A DNA stretch of 64,000 bases from Flavobacterium sp. (GCA_023251135.1 JAHEZJ010000028.1:1-64000); one strand, 5' to 3'. Positions 44,975-53,546 are shown, numbered from the stretch's first letter. Program-made: numbers and translations. Notes: generated by a model not told the origin, from the letters alone.

Positions 44975-46189
44975 ATGGGAAAAGTCAAAACAGGATACAT
45001 CAAGGAGTATAACACCCCTCCAAAATCTGATGCAAAAAACGCCGAATTTTTAGTTTATTTTAGAGAAACCAGCAGTTACAATGGTGGTTTCGGAATTGAT
45101 TATATGAGCGGAGAACCACAACGATTCAAAAATGACGGTTCAGAAATAAGGTATAAAAACACAATAGAATCCGGTAATTGGGCAGACTTTGAAAAATTAT
45201 ACAATCCTTCAAAAATATACAATCTGCCCTATTATAGCTCCTGGATTAGTATGTACAAAGACAACTTTACGGTTACCGGCGAACAGGTAAAACTAACCTT
45301 GTATGTCGATAAAGGATCTGGAAACTGGGACAATAAAGGAATCATAGACGAAATTGTAATGGCGCCAAAAGATGGTTTGAGTTTTGTTCCCGACAGGCTT
45401 CCTGCAAAAACCGCTCACGAAAAAGAGATTACAGTGTTTTGCAATACCGAACTGACTGGCGATTATCTATACGAAGTTAAAGATCAAAACGGGAACGTTA
45501 TCGGATTACTCAACTTTTGTAAAAACAATAGCAGTCAGCAAAAAAAGATTAATGTAAGATTGGTAAATGTTAAACTTTTTGGTGTCGAAACCTTTAGCAC
45601 AAATCTTGTTCAAATACAAAAATGGCTGGCTAAGGAAGGTCTTAATCAGGCAATGATAAACGCTAATTTTAGTACTGCAGTTGAAGAACTTGATCTGTCC
45701 CTCCCAAAATACGCCGCAGCTATTAATTCAACACGAACGGTTAGCGGCAGAATTCAGGATTACATTTCAAACTATGATTTATTACTTGAAACAATTGAAA
45801 AAAATGATACCAGCGGCAATACCAAAGTACTTACCTATTATTTTATAAATAAAGATGCCGTTGACGGCGGTTACGATCCCGAAACTGGAGCTCCTAAGGG
45901 ATGGCTCAACGGAATGGGGTCTCCTTCACCTAAAAAATCTGTTCTTATATTTAATAAAACAAACAGTCTGGGATACAAAAAAGGTACAATTGTACACGAA
46001 GGATTACACACGATGGGACTCCCCCATTTTTTCAATAATGGTCCTGGTTTTGGGAATGGTAAATTCTACTTCAAAAAATGGGAAACAGACAATATTATGG
46101 ATTATTACAAAGCCGGAACATCCGATAAACGCACGCGAATTATAAAATGGCAATGGGACGAGATTAGAAAAGACAAAACTTTATTGTAG
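44975..46189 (+). CDS. Metzincin-like metallopeptidase effector
   Basis: 404 residues, no signal peptide. N-terminal module (about 15-205; AEFLVYFRETSSYNGGFGIDYMSGEPQRF) looks like a delivery/docking domain. C-terminal catalytic domain has the full metzincin zinc site H341EGLHTMGLPH351 (HExxHxxGxxH) and a Met-turn NIMDYY about 30 residues later. Encoded 11 bp after the PAAR gene, so probably loaded on the particle tip as a toxin that cuts proteins in target cells. A lipoprotein follows. Confidence 0.8.
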   Translation: MGKVKTGYIKEYNTPPKSDAKNAEFLVYFRETSSYNGGFGIDYMSGEPQRFKNDGSEIRYKNTIESGNWADFEKLYNPSKIYNLPYYSSWISMYKDNFTVTGEQVKLTLYVDKGSGNWDNKGIIDEIVMAPKDGLSFVPDRLPAKTAHEKEITVFCNTELTGDYLYEVKDQNGNVIGLLNFCKNNSSQQKKINVRLVNVKLFGVETFSTNLVQIQKWLAKEGLNQAMINANFSTAVEELDLSLPKYAAAINSTRTVSGRIQDYISNYDLLLETIEKNDTSGNTKVLTYYFINKDAVDGGYDPETGAPKGWLNGMGSPSPKKSVLIFNKTNSLGYKKGTIVHEGLHTMGLPHFFNNGPGFGNGKFYFKKWETDNIMDYYKAGTSDKRTRIIKWQWDEIRKDKTLL

Positions 46190-46211
46190 CTTTTTTCAGC
46201 AGCATATTGTT

Positions 46212-46219
46212 TATATTTA
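46212..46219 (+). promoter_or_regulatory. Possible separate promoter for the lipoprotein at 46242
   Basis: TATATTTA at 46212-46219 resembles a -7 element; the island motif is absent at the 41-bp position, so this promoter would be independent of the activator. Confidence 0.4.
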
Positions 46220-46241
46220 CACTTTAATCCAACAAAAAAAT

Positions 46242-47006
46242 ATGCGTTTTTATTCTAAAGCTCTACTTTTCCTGCTTGTTTTCATCTGCAGTTGTGCCAC
46301 TAAAAATACAACTAACAAAAAAAAGCAGGACAGAATCTGGCAGAAAGAATACACAAGTTATGTAACTGATCTTCTTGAAAACAAAAAATACGATACCACT
46401 TTTATACAAAAACAGTCAGGCAGCATTGATAATATCAAGTTTAAAAGTGAATCCTTCTACAAGAATCAATTTGTAAATGATGCCAAAAGAGTTAAATACA
46501 TACATACTGTAGCACTAAATCATGACTTGGTTACAATTGTAAATCGCATCGATTCTTTAGGAAATGTAATAACTCAAAACATTTATTCTGTAAGGTCTCC
46601 CAAATACGATAATGAATTATCTTATACTCTTTCAAAAAACAAAGTTCAGTTTGGAATTGATGGCTACCCTATAAAAATAGAGGATGTAATTGAAATATTT
46701 GCTACCCGAAAAAAAATACAAAAATCTGAATTTGGAATTTTTAATAATGCCCTCCAATTAGATCCGGAATATAGCCTAATTGATCAGGGAATTTACTTTT
46801 TTGAAAAATCAGGAGTTTGGTCGATACAGTATATGACAAGCGTTGGAGCAGTATTAAAACAAGGAAAGGAAGCCTGGGTAATGACTATAGATGCAGAAAC
46901 AGGAAACATCCTCGAGGATGTAAAATGCACCATCACAGGAGAGACTTACAGATTACCTGAAAGTTATTTAAAATATAAAGACGGCTACTTTAGACCACAA
47001 AAATAA
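46242..47006 (+). CDS. Lipoprotein, candidate immunity protein for the metzincin
   Basis: 254 residues starting MRFYSKALLFLLVFICSCA (lipobox at Cys18). Soluble domain with no recognised family (YTSYVTDLLENKKYDTTFIQ, FGIDGYPIKIEDVIEIFATRKK). Its position directly behind a secreted metallopeptidase is typical of immunity proteins. It may have its own promoter at 46212. Confidence 0.65.
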   Translation: MRFYSKALLFLLVFICSCATKNTTNKKKQDRIWQKEYTSYVTDLLENKKYDTTFIQKQSGSIDNIKFKSESFYKNQFVNDAKRVKYIHTVALNHDLVTIVNRIDSLGNVITQNIYSVRSPKYDNELSYTLSKNKVQFGIDGYPIKIEDVIEIFATRKKIQKSEFGIFNNALQLDPEYSLIDQGIYFFEKSGVWSIQYMTSVGAVLKQGKEAWVMTIDAETGNILEDVKCTITGETYRLPESYLKYKDGYFRPQK

Positions 47007-47022
47007 ATAGCCCATAAACTAT

Positions 47023-47055
47023 AAAAAAACTGCAACAGATTGTTGCAGTTTTTTT
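47023..47055. terminator. Bidirectional terminator between lipoprotein and repressor genes
   Basis: AAAAAAACTGCAAC, loop AGATT, GTTGCAGTTTTTTT; the genes converge on it from both sides. Confidence 0.88.
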
Positions 47056-47062
47056 TGTTTCT

Positions 47063-47866
47063 CTAGTTTTGTTTCTTTCTCAAAGTCTCTTCCAGTTCAA
47101 AGAACTTACTTTCGAGAGTATGAAGTTTTTCATAAATATTAATCGGGTCCGGCATTTGTTTAGAGGCATACATACTGGCATACCAAACTTCCAGAATATC
47201 TTCGGCATAAATAGAATACATCGGGTAATTTCCGTCTCTGTTATCTGATTTAAGGATTAATTTTCCACTTTCTCTAATTCGGTTTAAAACCCTTTTTACT
47301 ACTACCCCGTCATTTTTACTGATAATAACATAAATTCTTCCGTCTAAAATATCATCAAAATTGTCAACATATTTCCCAAAAAGATAATCTCCATCATGTA
47401 TGGTGGTTGACATTGAATTTCCTTTAATTTCAAAACACCTGTAAGTCCCGTTTTTTAACATTGGCATACTGAACGAAGGCAGCGTTTCCATATATTCCGG
47501 ATCCGAATAGCCGTCTAAATATCCCGCACGGGCCTTAACACCAACAAAATTAATATTCTCCTCTCCGTCTTCATTTACGGTTATGATCTTTGGTAAATTT
47601 AATCCAACAACATCACTATTTGTTTTGGTAACAAAAATCTCTTCGCTTTCTCCAAAGAAATACTCCGGATTTACATTACAATGGGTAATAATACTTTGAA
47701 GCAAATCAAAACCTGGTTTGGTTCTTTTTCTCTCCCCGTCAGACTGCAATCTTCCAATCGTAATACTGTCTATTGTAGTGCTGGTCACTCCTATTAACTT
47801 CGCGAATGAGTTATTGTTTAACTTCATTTCGTCTATAATACGTTTTATTTTAGCATGTATCTCCAT
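47063..47866 (-). CDS. XRE/S24-type phage repressor, self-cleaving (LexA/CI-like)
   Basis: 267 residues: N-terminal helix-turn-helix (about 5-65; NNSFAKLIGVTSTTIDSITIGRLQ), linker with the RecA-stimulated cleavage pair Ala114-Gly115 (KARAGYLDGY), and a peptidase S24 domain with catalytic Ser151 (IKGNSM) and Lys191 (GVVVKRV). A C-terminal coiled coil (about 238-267) may add oligomerisation. It should hold the island silent and be inactivated during the SOS response. Operator repeats in the divergent gap support this. Confidence 0.88.
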   Translation of the reverse strand: MEIHAKIKRIIDEMKLNNNSFAKLIGVTSTTIDSITIGRLQSDGERKRTKPGFDLLQSIITHCNVNPEYFFGESEEIFVTKTNSDVVGLNLPKIITVNEDGEENINFVGVKARAGYLDGYSDPEYMETLPSFSMPMLKNGTYRCFEIKGNSMSTTIHDGDYLFGKYVDNFDDILDGRIYVIISKNDGVVVKRVLNRIRESGKLILKSDNRDGNYPMYSIYAEDILEVWYASMYASKQMPDPINIYEKLHTLESKFFELEETLRKKQN

Positions 47867-47890
47867 GATGTAGTTGTATTTGTTATTTTA

Positions 47891-48126
47891 TGTAATATGT
47901 TTAAAACACTTCACACATTCCACTATATGTTGCAAAACTAAATAATATATAACAAATAATTGCATTCTTTTAAGTATTTTTTACATAACTACTGATTTTA
48001 AAGACATTTGAAGGTTGTTTCTTATTGTATTACTCGAATATCAAGCAGAAAAACACCAATCATATTACTGAAACTATTGCATTTTTTATTGTAATATGTT
48101 GTATAATTTAAAACATATGTTGTATA
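47891..48126. promoter_or_regulatory. Repressor operators in the divergent control region
   Basis: Exact repeats: ATATGTTGTATA at 48094-48105 and 48115-48126 (21 bp apart), TGTAATATGTT at 47891-47901 and 48090-48100, ATATGTTG at 47935-47942. Two cover the -33 TTG (48099-48101) and -7 of the plus-strand promoter; the 47935-47942 copy touches the start of the minus-strand promoter TAGTTTTG (47943-47950), predicting autorepression. Confidence 0.7.
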
Positions 48127-48130
48127 TTTG
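48066..48130 (+). promoter_or_regulatory. Doubly controlled island promoter (activator motif plus repressor sites)
   Basis: TACTGAAACTATTGC (48066-48080; 13 of 15), 42-bp gap, TATATTTG (48123-48130), with a -33 TTG 21 bp upstream of the -7. The first credible start codon after it is ATG 48150. Confidence 0.72.
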
Positions 48131-48149
48131 TCAAAAAATAATCCATCAT

Positions 48150-48725
48150 ATGATTTTAAAAGATTTTTATAACGAGAAAAAAAACGCAATTCAGTCAGCC
48201 TTTACAGCTGATGCGCCAACAGTACAACTTTACAGTGATGTTATTTTTAAAACTTCTATTGAAACACCAGTAGTAATGTTTAAATACGACAACATAAACT
48301 GGGAAACATCTTCTGAAAAGAATTACAAAGCCGACGTCTCTTTTTGCCTGTATATTGTACTGCCCGTCGACACTATTTCTTCAACAAGTTATGCAAATGC
48401 ATTTGATATTGCACAGCGTATTGACAAAGCAGTATTGTCGAACAACAATAGCAACAGCCATATTGACAGCAATTCAACATTTAAAATAAAAGAAAAGCAA
48501 TGCACAAATGAACATACCTACTGGAACAAAAACGACTATTTCATTTGGGAGATCACTTATAAAACAACCCTGATCGAAAATACATTAAAAAAGAAATACA
48601 TCCTTTTTAATAATGGATTAAGCAATGAAGCTCTGGAAGATTTAGGATACGATTTAACTTCAGACATTATCTCCATAAATCCAAATCAGGTGAAAGGAGA
48701 AATAGATTTAAATACCACACCCTAA
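48150..48725 (+). CDS. Tail-associated protein of unknown function, 191 residues
   Basis: Start at ATG 48150; upstream in-frame ATGs at 48096 and 48117 lie before the promoter's expected start point. Mixed alpha/beta, no signal or membrane segment: VQLYSDVIFKTSIETPVVMFKYDNINWETSSEKNYKADVSFCLYIVLP then IAQRIDKAVLSNNNSN. The layout (a strand-rich domain with a helix pair) resembles tail-terminator or tail-completion proteins of contractile phages, but I cannot name the family. First gene under the repressor-controlled promoter. Confidence 0.6.
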   Translation: MILKDFYNEKKNAIQSAFTADAPTVQLYSDVIFKTSIETPVVMFKYDNINWETSSEKNYKADVSFCLYIVLPVDTISSTSYANAFDIAQRIDKAVLSNNNSNSHIDSNSTFKIKEKQCTNEHTYWNKNDYFIWEITYKTTLIENTLKKKYILFNNGLSNEALEDLGYDLTSDIISINPNQVKGEIDLNTTP

Positions 48726-48818
48726 ATAAAAACTGCGGCAATCAAAAGCACTCAATAACAAACCGATAACTAAGAAGCATATTACCAAAAACGAACCCTT
48801 ACCACTAAACTCCCGCAA

Positions 48819-48998
48819 ATGAAAAGAAGCAGAACCCTATTAGACAAAAGAAGAGAATACGTTATTAACTATCTAAATAGAAATCAGGCTAAACAAATGA
48901 AAGTTGTGGTTTCGGAACTTTCCGATACTTTGTTCTTAACAGAACGCACTATTTACACGATTATAAATGAAGGATTGTCTTTAGAAGCCAGAGCCTAA
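48819..48998 (+). CDS. Small helix-turn-helix protein, candidate late-gene activator (59 residues)
   Basis: Starts MKRSRTLLDKRREYVINYLN and contains a helix-turn-helix: MKVVVSELSDTLFLTERTIYTIINEG (about 27-52, where LTERTIYTII is the recognition helix). Basic N-terminal helix. It lies under the repressor-controlled promoter at 48123 and ends two bases before the next island motif at 49001. That makes it the best candidate inside the island to bind TACTGAAACTACTGA. Activator role is inference from position and fold. It may instead be a bacteriophage-derived Cro-like or excision protein. Confidence 0.68.
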   Translation: MKRSRTLLDKRREYVINYLNRNQAKQMKVVVSELSDTLFLTERTIYTIINEGLSLEARA

Positions 48999-49000
48999 CC

Positions 49001-49064
49001 TACTGAAACTACTGGCTTTGACAATCAAAAAACTTGGAAAAACGACCTTTGAGCCTTAAATTTG
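49001..49064 (+). promoter_or_regulatory. Island regulon promoter of the sheath-tube operon
   Basis: TACTGAAACTACTGG at 49001-49015 (14 of 15), 41-bp gap, TAAATTTG at 49057-49064. Leader ~215 bases to the sheath ATG. Confidence 0.8.
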
Positions 49065-49285
49065 CACTTGCCCGCAGACCACAAACTTACCCGACAATTC
49101 AGGGCAAAAAACAAATACTATTGACCGTCCAAAAGCACTTATTCTAGTCTTTGGATTCTGGATTACGAATACCCTTTCAACAAAAATAAACAACTGACAC
49201 TAACAAGTTTAACCACTTGTTACAGCTCCTCTTTTGCCTTTTATTAAGCAAAAAACAAATTTTAAACATTTAAACATTCAATATT

Positions 49286-50617
49286 ATGAGTACATTAAAC
49301 GATGTAGTGATTACCAAATTATCAGGCGGATTAGGAAGAAGAACTCCGGAACAGGACATGGTTTCAGGATTGCTTTTTGACGGAGCTGCAACTGCAAAAT
49401 TAGCATTAGACAAAATAGCACGTCTGGCTTCATTAGAAGATGCAGAGGCTCTAGGAATTACAGCTGATTATGATGTAAACGGACAATCGGCTTACTATCA
49501 AATTCAACAATTTTTCAGGATGAATCCTTCCGGAGACTTGTACATTTTGGCCACTAAAGGAGATTCTTACGAAACTGTAGTTGGAAAGGCGATGGCTATG
49601 CAGGAACAAGCAAACGGAAATATTCGTCAAATGGCAATTATTTTTTCCGGAACCACCACATTTACACAAACAGAGGCTGCTGCAAAAAAAGCACAAACAC
49701 AAGCCGCTCTTGCTTACAAAGATTTCATGCCATTTGAAATCATTTTAGAAGGAAAAGGGTTTGATTCTGAAACCGCTTCCAATTTGGCTGAATTAAACGC
49801 AGAAAATGTATCTGTTGTAGTGGCTATGGATGTTGAGAAAGCTTTTGAGCAAAAATTATTTCAAAAAGGTGCCACAACAGAAAATGACAAACTTTATACT
49901 TTAGCTGCTAAAGAACGTTTAGTTGAAGTAAAAAATTCTTCCAATCTTTATAACGTAAGTGATGATAAAGGTTTAAAACAGGCAAACGGAGTCAATCTGG
50001 AATTCACTTTCAAAGATGTATACAAAAATACAGCTGCTGTTGGACTAGCATTAGGAACTGTATCCAGAGCAAAGGTATCTGAAAACATTGCCTGGATCGA
50101 AAAATTCAACCTAACTGGAGAAGGTTTTGCCAAAGCAGGTTTTGTAGGCGGAAAAGAAATTAAAACATTAGGAACTTTAAGCACTTTAAACGAAAAAAGA
50201 TACATTTTCGTAAAAACACATACGGGCTTATCTGGTGTTTATTTCAACGACAGCCACACTTGTACGACTGGTACCTCTGACTTTGCTTATGTAGAAAACA
50301 ACCGTACCATCAACAAAGCAACCCGTTTATTGCGTACCGCTTTATTGCCAAAATTAGCTTCTCCGGTTTTAGTTGACATTGATGGAAAATTACCTCAATC
50401 TGTTTCAAAAAGCTTTGAAGGATTATGCAGAAGCACCTTAGAAAACATGGTTGCCAATCAGGAAGTTTCAGCTTTTGATGTTTATGTTGACCCTAAACAA
50501 AACATTCTGGCGACTTCAGAATTGAAAGTGAAAGCCGAAATTACGCCAGTTGGAACTGCCCGTAAAATTAAAGTTGATTTAGGTTTCAAAAATCCTTTCG
50601 GAATCGATAAGGCATAA
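49286..50617 (+). CDS. Contractile tail sheath protein (DUF2586-like)
   Basis: 443 residues. Opens with TLNDVVITKLSGGLGRRTPEQDMVSGLLFDG; the middle holds a Rossmann-like insertion domain (VGKAMAMQEQANGNIRQMAIIFSG...ALAYKDFMPFEIILEGKGF), and the conserved C-terminal sheath core ends VKAEITPVGTARKIKVDLGFKNPF, which donates a strand to the neighbouring subunit. It forms the outer contracting cylinder that drives the tube into the target. Single copy. Confidence 0.85.
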   Translation: MSTLNDVVITKLSGGLGRRTPEQDMVSGLLFDGAATAKLALDKIARLASLEDAEALGITADYDVNGQSAYYQIQQFFRMNPSGDLYILATKGDSYETVVGKAMAMQEQANGNIRQMAIIFSGTTTFTQTEAAAKKAQTQAALAYKDFMPFEIILEGKGFDSETASNLAELNAENVSVVVAMDVEKAFEQKLFQKGATTENDKLYTLAAKERLVEVKNSSNLYNVSDDKGLKQANGVNLEFTFKDVYKNTAAVGLALGTVSRAKVSENIAWIEKFNLTGEGFAKAGFVGGKEIKTLGTLSTLNEKRYIFVKTHTGLSGVYFNDSHTCTTGTSDFAYVENNRTINKATRLLRTALLPKLASPVLVDIDGKLPQSVSKSFEGLCRSTLENMVANQEVSAFDVYVDPKQNILATSELKVKAEITPVGTARKIKVDLGFKNPFGIDKA

Positions 50618-50745
50618 TTTATAGCATTCAAGAACAATACAATTTCACAAACGATACCGCCATTTCAATTGTCCCGAACAAGAACGGGATAAAGATATAG
50701 CTCCTAAGCGTAATCAGAATTATAAAAAAACAAATCAAGATACAT

Positions 50746-51171
50746 ATGAACAAATTACCATTAATTAACGGACAACAACACAGCTGGTCATCAATTGAAG
50801 TAAGCATTGCAGGTAACATCGTTACCGGCATTACCGCTGTAAACTATAGTGACTCAGTATCTAAAGAAAACCATTACGGAGCCGGAGATATGCCTGTACA
50901 CCGAGGTAGAGGAAAATATGAGGCAAAAGCTTCCATTACTTTATACAACTACGAAGTAGAAGCCATTTTGGCCGCTTTACCAAAAGGACAAAGATTGCAG
51001 GATATTAACCCATTCAGCATCATTGTAAGTTACCTGGACGACAGCAACGAAGTAATCACACATACCGTAAGAAACTGCGAGTTTAACTCAAACAGCAGAG
51101 GAATTAGCCAGGGAGACACCAAAATTGCAGTTTCTTTTGACTTAATCTGTTCTCATGTTGAATGGAATTAA
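50746..51171 (+). CDS. Tail tube protein (inner tube)
   Basis: 141 residues directly downstream of the sheath, as in every contractile tail. Contains YSDSVSKENHYGAGDMPVHRGRGKYEAKASITLYNYEVEAIL and ends AVSFDLICSHVEWN; beta-sandwich pattern with one helix typical of gp19/Hcp-like tube subunits. Builds hexameric rings inside the sheath. Followed by a strong terminator. Confidence 0.8.
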   Translation: MNKLPLINGQQHSWSSIEVSIAGNIVTGITAVNYSDSVSKENHYGAGDMPVHRGRGKYEAKASITLYNYEVEAILAALPKGQRLQDINPFSIIVSYLDDSNEVITHTVRNCEFNSNSRGISQGDTKIAVSFDLICSHVEWN

Positions 51172-51350
51172 TCCTCCTGATCAATTCCTAAAATTATAAT
51201 GCCCTTTCCCTGTCTCTAAAACCGAATAAAAAGAGAAACCCAATATCAACTGCGTTATGCAAAAAAGGAGTTCACAGAACATGATTTTTGCCAGCAAACT
51301 TATTCTACAAGCTCTTTATTAGTCCGTTTTAAACGGGGATTCTTCTTCAG

Positions 51351-51408
51351 GAGGCTGCTATGAGCTTATTCAACCCCAAAACAATAACTCAGGCAGCCTC
51401 TTTTTTTA
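51351..51408 (+). terminator. Terminator of the sheath-tube operon
   Basis: GAGGCTGC (51351-51358) and GCAGCCTC (51393-51400) close a long stem whose inner arms (TGAGCTTATT / AATAACTCA) also pair, followed by seven T residues. The 358-bp gap 51172-51529 holds this and one weak promoter. Confidence 0.85.
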
Positions 51409-51422
51409 CACCCTTAAATTGA

Positions 51423-51486
51423 TTCAGTTTCTACAAATCATAGAAAATAAATCGGTCGGTTCCTCTAACCGCCTTCCCTAAATCTG
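51423..51486 (+). promoter_or_regulatory. Degraded island regulon promoter before 51530
   Basis: TTCAGTTTCTACAAA (51423-51437) matches only 8 of 15 positions, but it sits exactly 41 bp before TAAATCTG (51479-51486), a near -7 element. Weaker than the others. Confidence 0.35.
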
Positions 51487-51529
51487 ACACCAACCACCCT
51501 ATCATAAAAACAAATAAAAAGTCTCACAA

Positions 51530-51874
51530 ATGGAAATAGAAAAAACAAAAAACATCGACATTCTTGACGGAAATATTACACAGGCACAATTGAATCAGTG
51601 GAAATACAAACATAAAAAAGTAGTGAAACTCACCATTGCAGATGACGACGGAACCACTTTGTTTGCCTATTTCAAAAAACCGGATATCAGTATTCGTTCT
51701 GCCGTACTACAAGCCTCCAAAATGGACGAATTTAAAGCCCTCGAAGTACTGTTCAAAAACTGTTATCTGGGCGGCGATGGCAAAATCGAGCAGGAAGACG
51801 ACTTACGTCTGAACATTACCACAGCCTTCTCCGATCATATCCAGCCGAAGCCTGTGAAAGTCGAGATTTTGTAA
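51530..51874 (+). CDS. Tail-assembly-chaperone-like protein, 114 residues
   Basis: Contains KYKHKKVVKLTIADDDGTTLFAYFKKPDISIRSAVLQASKMDEFKALEVLFKNCYLGG, resembling the small chaperone family upstream of tape-measure genes. The related 156-residue protein at 41262 shares the KKP...LQ...F..C layout. No slippery ribosomal frameshift into a longer form is evident downstream. The next gene is an effector, not a tape measure. Confidence 0.6.
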   Translation: MEIEKTKNIDILDGNITQAQLNQWKYKHKKVVKLTIADDDGTTLFAYFKKPDISIRSAVLQASKMDEFKALEVLFKNCYLGGDGKIEQEDDLRLNITTAFSDHIQPKPVKVEIL

Positions 51875-51912
51875 CACCTGCCCATTTGCCATACCATAAA
51901 ATACTAAAAATA

Positions 51913-52782
51913 ATGATTACTAAAAACCATACTATAGAACTAAAAGATACCAGCGTTTCTGAAATGGCTCGTTTTAGGCAAATTATGCTTGGCATTTGGA
52001 GTCAACAAAAGGAGGATGATAAAAATGGAGACGAGATGCTAAAGTACATTCAAAGTTATCGCGAAATAGAATTTAAAAAAATACCATCTCATAACATAGC
52101 AGCTCCCAAGAAAATTAGTGGACCGATAAAAGGGTACGCCGTTAATGTAATAGAAGTAAAATCATTTATTCCAGGAACTACTACACCTGATACATATCAA
52201 TTTACGAAGTCTGCTGTCCATTTACTTTCATTAGTCTCAGGAGTAGATAAAAAATCTATTCAAAGTACTACATTAGAATTTAAAAAATATGGAGGTGGTG
52301 CTATGACTACTGGAGATAATTCAAAATCAGGCACTATAACTTACTATAATCAGAGAGCGAATTCTCTTGATTTCATAGAATTAAGCTCCCATGAAGTAGG
52401 ACACTTACCTCAATTAGACGATTATGGCGGTGCAAAGCATATCGCAAGGTCAATTGGAGCGTATCTGGTTGAAGCAATTATTAATTTGGACGCTATAAAC
52501 GAAGTCTATGACCCTAAAACAAATAATCTTGATTATGAAACCATTGTTCACAATTCATCTCCTTTAGAACAACAGGCAGAAGTTGGGTCCGGCATTTTTA
52601 GAGACTTCTCCAAATTTGTTGATAACCATTATGGTAAAGGCAAAGATTCTATGATTCAAAAACTTTTTAATAATAAAAATAATAGTGATACCACTATTAT
52701 TCGTAAACTTGACAAATGGTGGAATGCATATAAAAACGAAAAATATGAAAAAATTGATTACTCCGACGTTTCAGATGACTAA
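51913..52782 (+). CDS. Putative HExxH metallopeptidase effector
   Basis: 289 residues from ATG 51913 (a TTG at 51886 is less likely). No signal peptide. The middle contains ELSSH160EVGH164LPQLDDYGG, a zincin-type HExxH motif followed by acidic residues that could supply a third ligand. N-terminal part (about 1-110) may be a docking domain (KSFIPGTTTPDTYQF). Overlaps the following lipoprotein gene by 38 bp, the tight coupling expected for a toxin and its immunity partner. Toxin role is inferred. Confidence 0.65.
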   Translation: MITKNHTIELKDTSVSEMARFRQIMLGIWSQQKEDDKNGDEMLKYIQSYREIEFKKIPSHNIAAPKKISGPIKGYAVNVIEVKSFIPGTTTPDTYQFTKSAVHLLSLVSGVDKKSIQSTTLEFKKYGGGAMTTGDNSKSGTITYYNQRANSLDFIELSSHEVGHLPQLDDYGGAKHIARSIGAYLVEAIINLDAINEVYDPKTNNLDYETIVHNSSPLEQQAEVGSGIFRDFSKFVDNHYGKGKDSMIQKLFNNKNNSDTTIIRKLDKWWNAYKNEKYEKIDYSDVSDD

Positions 52783-53152
52783 TTCCTTTTGGATTCTTTT
52801 TTTACTTTTACTGACTTCTTGTCAATCAACAGATATTTATTTTGACGTTCAGAAACAATCAATAGTTAGCTGCAATGATAGAACATTGAGAAGGATTATG
52901 ATTGAATGCGATAGTACTAACAGTAAAGAAAATGATTGCATTATTGATTTATATTCAAAATACGCCTCTACAGCTGTAAGGATCAATTCTATCAACAAAA
53001 TCTATAAGTATACAAAAAAACAGATATTTTATCCTAACAGTTGTTATAAAATAATACACATTGGAGGTGGAGACGACGGATCTTCAGAATTAAGAATTTG
53101 GCTAGATAGCACAGGAAAAGTTTATAAAACGAATAAGCCAAATTGCAATTAG
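52745..53152 (+). CDS. Lipoprotein, candidate immunity partner of 51913
   Basis: 135 residues from ATG 52745; a later in-frame ATG at 52775 would remove the basic N-region. Signal segment FWILFLLLLTSC has a lipobox. The mature part has three cysteines and a GGGDDGSSELRIWLDSTGKVYKT motif suggestive of a beta domain. No family recognised. Overlap with the toxin gene argues for coupled translation. Confidence 0.65.
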   Translation: MKKLITPTFQMTNSFWILFLLLLTSCQSTDIYFDVQKQSIVSCNDRTLRRIMIECDSTNSKENDCIIDLYSKYASTAVRINSINKIYKYTKKQIFYPNSCYKIIHIGGGDDGSSELRIWLDSTGKVYKTNKPNCN

Positions 53153-53234
53153 ATACTATCTACATTTAAAATAAACATATTAGTTTCACAAAAGCATTTA
53201 AATATTTTATTTCTAAAAACCATCTCACAAAATA

Positions 53235-53546
53235 ATGAATCCAAAAGAACAAGTAATTCAAAACTTAAAAAATTGGTTTAAAAGAACAAATGTCATCTCT
53301 TATGATAAAGATATTGATTTAGATTGTGACGATAGAGAATTAGTTACTTTAAGAGATCAGAAAACTCAAAAAGAAGTTTATGTTGTTTCTTTTAAAACAG
53401 AAGATAAGATAGAATATGATAAAAATGGAGAAATTATCTCACTATTTGAGGGAATGTACTGCTTTGCCTATTTTGATGCTAATACATTAGAATTACTTTA
53501 CATACACAAGAAAGCCGGATATATTGAGGTTGACGGTTCTTATTAA
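53235..53546 (+). CDS. Small acidic protein, 103 residues
   Basis: NPKEQVIQNLKNWFKRTNVIS... then a beta-rich acidic part (EKDKI-like DKIEYDKNGEIISLFEGMYCFAYFDANTLELLYIHKK). No signal peptide. No recognised family; could be an immunity or accessory protein of the effector pair before it, 83 bp downstream of the lipoprotein. Confidence 0.55.
   Translation: MNPKEQVIQNLKNWFKRTNVISYDKDIDLDCDDRELVTLRDQKTQKEVYVVSFKTEDKIEYDKNGEIISLFEGMYCFAYFDANTLELLYIHKKAGYIEVDGSY

Noticed and set aside
48096..48149. Longer start for the gene at 48150
   Set aside because: The in-frame ATGs at 48096 and 48117 lie upstream of the -7 element at 48123-48130 and would not be transcribed.
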